Source: VMCP01 sp964645755
Lineage (GTDB): Bacteria > Bacteroidota > Bacteroidia > NS11-12g > UBA955
DNA length: 14,547 nt
Direction: 5' to 3'
Assembly: GCA_964645755.1 (NCBI GenBank)
Contig: CAZYBT010000064.1
Span: 1-14,547 of the forward strand
Below the pieces are notes generated by a model. That model had not been told where the DNA came from. It searched no databases and saw nothing but the letters and a program-made list of their open reading frames with translations. This document shows, one piece after another, positions 1 through 9,000 of this stretch. The stretch's first letter is position 1, and every line of letters starts with the position of its first letter. The position numbers and the translations under genes were made by a program.

Positions 1-1
1 T

Positions 2-3000
2 GCAAATGGTTGTACGGATACTGCGGAGTATACATTGAATGTGAAGGCTCATCCAACAGCAACATTGAGTTTAGCCAATGGCAGTCAGTGTTTGATTGGT
101 AATTCATTTAGTGTCGGCGGTAATGGAAGCACAGCCGTAACTGGATCAACGTTGAGCACTTATTATTGGACATACGGTGTGAATGCAAGTGTAGCTTCCT
201 ACGGTCCAGTTTCTTCATCAACGGCGAATACAGTATCATATTCAGACACTGGATTTAAGAAATTGAGATTGATTGTAACAGATGCAAATGGTTGTAAGGA
301 TACTGCAGATTCAATTGCGATTGTGAAACAACATCCAATAGCGAAATGGACTGTAAATTCTTCATTTCAATGCAAAGTGGGTCAATCATTTAATTTTGCA
401 GCAAGACAAACAAAAGCGGCAAAAGGCAGTTCGATTTCGTCTCATTCTTGGAGTTTTGGAAGCAATGGTGTACCATCATCTGCGAGCAATATCGACAGTG
501 TTGGAGCGGTTAAATTTAGCACATTGGGTAGTCAAACCGTGATATTAACCTCAACTGATGCAAATGGATGTCAAGATACATTCATGGGTGTTGTGGTTGT
601 GAGGGACAATCCAACGGCTGCAATAGCGGTTAATCCGAACGCAACTCAATGTTTGCAAACCAATCAATTTACATTCACAGGAGGAACGTCTAGTGGTGGA
701 ACTGGGGGAACTGTAAATTCATACAATTGGGATTTTGACATTATGTCGGCGAGTAGCAAGGCAAGCCCAACTACTGGCACAGGTTCAAGTCCCTCAGCAG
801 TAAAATACTCAGATTTTGGCACGTACAAGATCAAGTTAACGGTAACGAACAATTTGGGCTGTAACGACACTGCTCTCATGACGGTATTGGTGAAGGAGAA
901 TCCGAAAGCTGATTGGACAACGCCAACGGCTCAGCAATGTTTACAGACAAATACATATGGTTTTTCGACCACAAATTCAAAATCGGCTACTTCGTCATCG
1001 ATACAATCATATGGATGGACATTTGGTTCAGGATCTAATCCATCGGCATCAAGTTCATCGGCACCGAGTGGAGTTGTGTATGCTACGAGTGGCCAGAAAT
1101 TTGTAACTTTAACGGTGACAGATTTAAATGGTTGTACAGATACATTTACGTCGACATTAACGGTGAAAGAAAATCCGAAGGCACAAATTGCATTCTTGGG
1201 AGCTAATTCGGCGGCATGTTTTAGGGGCAATTCATTTAATTTCGCTTCTACTGGATCGTCTTCGGTTTCGGGTTCGTCGATCACAAGTCAATCATGGAAC
1301 TTTGGATCTGGAGCGAATCCTGCGAATTCTTCGGCAACGTTCTATAATGGTGTGAAATACAGCACCATAGGTGTTAAAAATGTAGTTTACACGGTGAATG
1401 ACGCGAATGGTTGTTCAGATACTTTCAATTTAACTGTAACGGTTAAAGATCATCCGGTTGCAAAATTTGCGATCAATGACAGTTCACAATGTTTGCGTGG
1501 AAACGGATTTGTGTTTAATCCATCAACTACAGTTGCGGTGAGCACGATATCTAGTGTAGTGTGGACTAATTTTGGAACTTCGAGTAGTTTAACGGTTCCA
1601 AGAACAAGTACAAGTTCAACTTCACAAACGGTTAATTATGGAACCATCGGTAGCAAATCGATTCAATTGATTGTGAAAGATGCCAATGGATGTAATGATA
1701 CTTTAAATAAGGTGGCCGTGGTTAAATCTCATCCAACGGCTGCATGGACAGTGAATACAACATCGCAGTGTTTGGTGGGCAACGTCTATAATTTCTCAGC
1801 GAGTACATCAGCGTCTGTAACGAGCAGTTCATTAACCAATTATGCTTGGAACTTTGGCTCAGGAACAAGTCCAAGCATTGGTTCTGGGGTTACTCCAAAT
1901 CCTGTTACATATTCAACTCCGGGAACCAAGGGAATAACATTGATTGTTACAGACAATAATAAATGTACAGATACATCAATTGGTTCTATCATTGTGAGGG
2001 ACAATCCAATAGCCAAAATTTCGGTGAACAATGCTGTTCAATGTTATCAAACACAATCATTTAATTTCTCATCTTCATTATCAACAGCTGGAAGTGGATC
2101 TACGATACTCACTTACAACTGGATGTTTGACACAACATATTCGGCGCCATCAACGAGTACTGCTGCGGTGAGTGGTGTTAAGTGGAACACTCCGGGTGTT
2201 AAAAAGGTTCGATTGACAATTACAGATGTGAATGGTTGCCAGGATACTTTTGAAATGACGGTTTTTGTAAAACCAAATCCAAAAGCTCAATGGACAGCCA
2301 ATACGTATGTTCAGTGTTTAGATGTCAATAAATACAGTTTTTCATCTTCTGGTAGCCAGTCGGTTTCAGGTTCATCGATTAGTGCATTTGACTGGAATTT
2401 TGCAGCCAATGCAAATCCAGCAACATCAAGTTTAGCATCTCCAACGAACATTCAGTATTCAGCGGGTGGATTAAAAACGGTAGTGTTAACAATTACTGAT
2501 GCAAATGGATGTAAAGACACATTTGCGAGTACAATTCGGGTGAAAGACAATCCGGTAGCGAATTTTACGATTAACAATGCTGCTCAATGTTTCAGGGGAA
2601 ATGTATTTAACTATAATTCAACGAGTACGAGCGTTGGTGGTTCTAGTATTGCGAGTTACAGTTGGAAGTTTGGAGCAAATGCAAGTGTAGCAACTGCAAC
2701 CACTTCGAGTCAATCGAATGTAAAATATGGGGTCATTGGAACGAAGACAATCAGTTTGGTGGTTATTGATGCGAATGGTTGTCCGGATACCATTGAAAAA
2801 CCAGTTGTAGTGAAAGACCACCCTGTAGCAGTTTCTACTGTGAATGCAGGAAGTCAGTGTTTTCGTGGTAATTCTTATAATTTTGGTTCAAGTGGAACTG
2901 CTGCTGTCAGCGGTTCTTCAATATCAAGTTATGCATGGACGTTTGGAACTGCATCGGTGCCATCATCGGCAACTGGTTCAACATACAATGGGGTGAAATA

Positions 3001-6000
3001 CTCGAGCATTGGAAGTAAAAACATTCAGATGGTTGTTTATGATGCAAATGGTTGCAACGATACTGTGAAATTTGCAGTGGTGGTAAAGGACCATCCAAAT
3101 GCACAATGGGCAATGTCGTCTACATTATCTACACAATGTTTGGTAGGAAATAGTTTCAATTTTACATCGTCGAGTTCAACACCGGTTACCACATCAAAAA
3201 TTGGGGGTTATGCATGGAATTTTGGATCGGGTTCGGTTCCGGGTTCAGCGATTACATCTACGGTGAATAATGTTGTGTACACAACTTATGGCGTGAAGTC
3301 AGTGTCCCTCATCATTAATGACACCAATGGTTGCAACGATACATTTATTTCAAATGTTACGGTGAAGGACAATCCAACGGCAAAGATTGGTGTGAATTCA
3401 GCGGTACAATGTTTCCAGAACAACAGCTTTAATTTTGACGCGAGCGGTTCAAGTACTGGATTTGGATCTACGGTAAGCACTTATGATTGGAAGTTTGATG
3501 CATTGTCATGGAAGAATCATGCGAATCCAGCTACGGTGAGTGGTTCAGGTTCAACGGCATCCAACCCAACTGGTGTTACATATGATACCTTGGGAGGGTT
3601 TAAAGTTCGATTGTTGGTTACAAATACAAGTGGTTGTACAGATACTGCGATGTTTGCAATACGGGTAAAGGAAAATCCGTTGGCAAAATGGTCGGTTGGA
3701 ACTTTTGTTCAGTGTCAGCAAACCAATTCTTATAACTTTACTTCATCGGGGTCGGCGGCTTCAAATAGTTCAACAATAACTGGTTATTCGTGGACATTTG
3801 GAAGTGGAGCAACTCCTCCAAATTCAACAGCAGCCATACCTGCCTTGGTTAATTATTCTTCGGCAGGAACGAAGAATGTGACATTAACAGTGACTGATTT
3901 CAACGGTTGTACAGATACGTTTACAGCATCGATAAGGGTTAAAGACAATCCATCCGCGAAGGTGGTAATTGCAAATGCAAATCAATGTTTCAGGGGCAAT
4001 AACTTTAATATTGGTTCAACTGGAACGGCAGCTGTTGGTGGTTCTAACATCACTGCTTATGATTGGGATTTTGGCACTGGTGCAACTCCGGCGACATCCA
4101 CTTCGGCGAGTCCGTCTACTGTGAAATATTCAAATATTGGGGTAAAAACCATCTTGCTCACAATCACGGATGCGAATGGATGTAAAGATACGTTTAAGAC
4201 CACTCTAACAGTAAAAGATCATCCCGATGCACAGTGGGTAGTGGCGGGAGCTCAAAATTCACAATGTTTCAGAGGTAACAATTTTATCATTTCGTCTACG
4301 GGCACAACTCCTGTTTCTCCATCTACCAGCATTGCTGCTTACGAATGGAATTTTGGTGCAAATGCAAGTCCGGCGAATTCATTTGCAGTGACTCCAGGAA
4401 GTGTGAAATTTGGAACCATAGGAACCAAAGTGGTGAAGTTAATTGTCACAGATTTTAATGGATGTAAGGATACTAACGTTGGAAATTTAGTTGTAAAAGA
4501 TCATCCTGATGCAGACTTTACCTTTACTAAAAACAGTTCTCAGTGTTTAATTGGAAATTCATTTGATTTTAGTTCGGCGGTATCGACACCGGTAATCAAT
4601 TCAGCGTTGGGTGGTTATCAGTGGACATTTGGGGCCAATGCCACTCCTTTGAGTGCAACCAATAGCACGCCAGCAAATGTGGTATATTCGGCATATGGAA
4701 CAAAGTTGATTACTTTGATAGTGAAGGATACCAACAATTGTTCTGATACGATTTCTAAAAATGCCATAGTGAAACAACATCCATTGGCAAAATGGACGGT
4801 GAACAACGATACTCAGTGTTTGAGAGGCAATCAATTTAATTTCAGTGGTTTGAGTTCTACATCTGCGATCAGTTCAACGATATCAAATTACCAATGGAAT
4901 TTTGGTTCTGGAGCGTCTCCTGCGAATTCTACTGCTTCAACTGAATCTGTAAATTATGCGACCATAGGAGTAAAATCGATTCACATTTTGGTGACAGACG
5001 CCAATGGTTGTCAAGATTCATTCAGAACTTTTGTTCGTGTGATGGATCACCCAACTGCGAAATGGGCAACCAATCCGTACGAACAATGTTTACAAGGAAA
5101 TAGCTTTGATTTTGCGTCTTCAAGTTCATTGCCGGTGACGGGTTCAACATTGATTGGATACGATTGGACATTTGGTTCTGCGGCAACACCAGCAACTTCT
5201 GTAACGGCGGCAACCAATGATGTTACATATGCAACAATTGGTTCGAAATCAGTGATATTAAAAGTAACGGACCTCAATGGATGTAACGATACATTTATGT
5301 CGACAGTTACTGTGAAAGCACATCCAATTGCAAAATGGACGGTGAACAAAGCCATACAATGTTTCCAAGAAAATAGTTTTGCATTTAGTCCATCGGCAAC
5401 CACAGCGGTTTCAGGGTCTAACATTTCAACCTATTCTTGGTCGTTTGGCAGCACTGCAAATCCAACCACAAACACCACATCTTCTCCTCCAGATGTAATC
5501 TACAGCACCATTGGTCAAAAAACGGTGATCTTGACGGTTGTGGATGCAAATGGTTGTGAGGATACATTTACTTCCTCGGTTAAAGTCCTTCAAAATCCAA
5601 AAGCAGAGTGGACTGCAAGCAATTATATTCTTTGTCCAGACGACAACAGTTTTGATTTTTATTCTACAAACAGTACTCCTGCGAGTGGAAGTTCACTGTC
5701 TAATTTTTATTGGACATTGGGGAGTACAGCAACGCCAGATACGTCTACAAAGGTTGATTTAAAGAATGTGAGTTTCTCGTCTTTTGGTGTAAAAACCATT
5801 GTGTTGAAGGTTACAGATATCAACGGGTGTGCGGATACGTTTAAGGCTTCGGTGAGTGTGAGAGAGAAGCCTACAGCGAAGTGGACTGTAAATAACGGCG
5901 GACAGTGTTTGAACAATCATTCTTTTGCATTTACTTCCAATGGATCTACACCAATAGCTGGTTCTACAATTGTTGGATATAAGTGGAATTTTGGGTTGAA

Positions 6001-9000
6001 CGCAAGTCCAGATACTTCGTCATTGGCAATGCCACCAACCGTGAAATATTCAACATTTGGAAAGAAAACCATTAAATTGACGGTTACAGATTTGAATGGA
6101 TGTACTGATACGTTTGAATCATCGATCATGGTTTATCCTGCGCCAAACATGAACTATGTGATTGCAAATGACAGTCAGTGTTTAGGCAATAACTTGTTTA
6201 AATTCACAAATGCATCTACATTGGCTTTGGGGTCGATGAATTATAAGTGGCACTTTGGCGACACTACTCCAGATGTTTCGGCACTTGATACCACGCATGT
6301 TTATGCCAAAGAGGGCACATACTTTGTGAAATTGTATGGGTATACCGACAAAGGTTGTTCCGACAGCATCCAGAAATTTGTGGTGGTGCATCCGATGCCG
6401 AAGGTAGACTTCTTCTTGTTTAGCAGTTGTGCTCCTGGAAATACAATTGCATTTACCAACAACAGTAAAATTACGTCTGGTTCTATGACCTATGTATGGA
6501 CATTTGGAAATGGGAATACCAGCACTCAAACCAATCCTTATTATACATATGGATCTTCTGGTACGTATAAAGTAAAACTCATGAGTACGAGTGATTACGG
6601 ATGTATTGATTCAGTTGAGAAGAAAATTAACGTTTATGGTGCCATGACGGCAGCATTCAAGGTAAATTCGCAACAGTGCGATGTTTCCAAACCATTTAAA
6701 TTTAACAATACATCTCAATTAACTGCGGGTAGTACGGTAACCTTTAAGTGGGATTTCGGAAATGGAAAATCTTCTTCTGATACTAGTCCGCTTCATCAAT
6801 ACACAACTGCTGGTGTGTACAAAGTGAAATTGGTTTTAACTGGAAATGGGGGTTGTAAGGATTCAACAAGTGAAACCATCACCATTTTCGAAAAACCTAA
6901 GGCTGGATTCTCTGTGAACAATACTTGTACATGGAATGGCGCTGTTTCATTTAAAAACACGACTAAAATTACCACTGATTCATTGTATTACAAATGGGAT
7001 TTTGGGGATGGACAAAACAGTACTGATACCAATCCAACCCACAAATATGCTTACTTTAGTAGTTACAAGGCTTTGTTAACTGCCACTTCTAAGTTTGGTT
7101 GCGTGGATACTATTTCGCAGATTGTGAAAGTATTTGCAAAACCTGAAGCGAAATTTACGACCAATGGACAAATCCAATGTGGTACAGTGAACTTCTTTAA
7201 GTTTACCAATTTGTCGACAATTGGAAGCGGAAACGCAATTTACTATTGGGATTTTGGAGACAGTACCACTTCGATTGACTCAAACACAACACATTCATAC
7301 AGTAAATACGGCAATTTCACGGTTAGGTTGATTGCTAAAACGAAATTTGGATGTGCTGATACAATATCGACCACTGTAACCGTGGTTAGTAAACCAACTG
7401 CGAGTTTTACGTTTACAAACGAATGTTTGGGTGTTGCCAATAAGTTTACAAACACATCTAAAGACGTCAGTGCAACTACAACATATACTTGGAATTTTGA
7501 ACCAACAGTTTCGAGCACAGTCACAAGTCCTAACCATACCTATGCAAATGATGGCAAATACAATGTTTGTTTGATTGCGGACAACGGGTTGAATTCATGC
7601 AGAGATACAGTATGCCAGGATGTATACGTTTATCCTAAACCGAAAGTTGATTTTACCGTTTCGAAATACACATCTTGTGGTAGCGATACGTTTAAGTTCT
7701 TAAATAAAACGACCATCAAATCTGGAAGTTATTCGCTTAGATGGGATTTTGGTGATAATTCTGGGTCTACTCAATTGAATCCTGTACACAAATACGACAA
7801 TCCTGCAGTGTATCAGGTAAAACTATATGCGGAGAGCAATTACGGTTGTAAAGATTCTTTGAGTTCGGTGGCAACTAGAATTAAAATCAAAATCAAACCT
7901 CAGGTAAGTTTCGTGAAATACGATTCATGTTGGGGTGGAACTGTGGAGTTTAAAAATGCAACCAACAATCCGCTCGATTCTATTTTAATGACAAAATGGT
8001 ATTTAGGCGATAATTCTTTGAGCTATGCTCAAACGAAGTTTAGACATGCGTATGCTGCGCCTGGCACTTACAAAGTTACCTTGGTTGTGACTCTGAAGAA
8101 CAACTGTGTTGACAGTTTCAGTAACAACATTGTGATTTATCCGGTGCCAACTGTTCGGTTGAAACAAAATAACCAAAATGTTTCTATTTGCAATAATACC
8201 AATGCATTTACATTCTATGATTCTTCAATTATTTCTGGTGGAGGGACATTGTCTTCGCGGTGGTTTGTAAGTGATGGCAGCTATTATACGAATAATCCAT
8301 TGGTGAAGTCGTTTACCACTGCGGGTAAATTCTGGATTAAATTGGTGAGTAGAAGTGCCAAAGGTTGTGAAGCGGCTGATTCGACTCAAATTGAGATTTT
8401 CCCTGAGCCAACTGCTCAATTTACAATGAACGATAGTGACCAATGTTTGGTAGGAAATAATTTTGAGTTCTACGACAATACATCGATCAATACAAACGGT
8501 GGAACATTGACCTATTTGTGGAACTTCGGAGATGGAACAACTTCTACCTTAGATAATCCAATCAAAACATACAAAGCTCCGGGATTCTATACTGTGTCTT
8601 TAAAAGTGACAAGTAGTTATGGCTGTTCAGACACTCAAGTTTCGTTCTTGAGAGTTTACGACATGCCAAAAGCAAACTTCACGGTGAACAATTGGAATCA
8701 GTGTTTGGCAGCAAATAAGTTTGATTTTGTGAATTTGAGTACCATTTCAACGGGGAATGGTTCATTAACCTATGATTGGGATTTTGGAATTCCTGGAACC
8801 TCTACACAGATGAGTCCGAGTGTGAATTTCACCGGTACCGGCATGCAACCTGTTGCTTTAAGAGCCACAAGTAGTTATGGATGTTACGACGATACTCTCA
8901 ACTATGTTTATGTCCTTCAAAACCCTGACACGGGTATCATAACCATGCTCAATGCGATTCCATGTCATGGAATGTCGGGTAAACTTTCGGTAACTGGAAC

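Noticed and set aside
35..37. TTG as the start codon of the adhesin
   Set aside because: The codons before it (bases 2-34) encode the conserved end of a module, so the frame continues out of the window.
664..5424. Many open frames of 60-125 codons on the minus strand inside the adhesin gene, for example 931-1284 and 5047-5424
   Set aside because: They are antisense shadows of the repeated modules. Their products repeat the same antisense motifs, and the sense frame is unbroken and clearly coding.
5538..5762. Plus-strand open frame overlapping the adhesin in another frame
   Set aside because: Entirely inside the coding modules, with no recognisable product.
86..6175. Regular DNA repetition considered as a CRISPR array or simple tandem repeat
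   Set aside because: The repeat unit is about 273 bases, diverged, and a multiple of three in an intact reading frame. It encodes protein modules.
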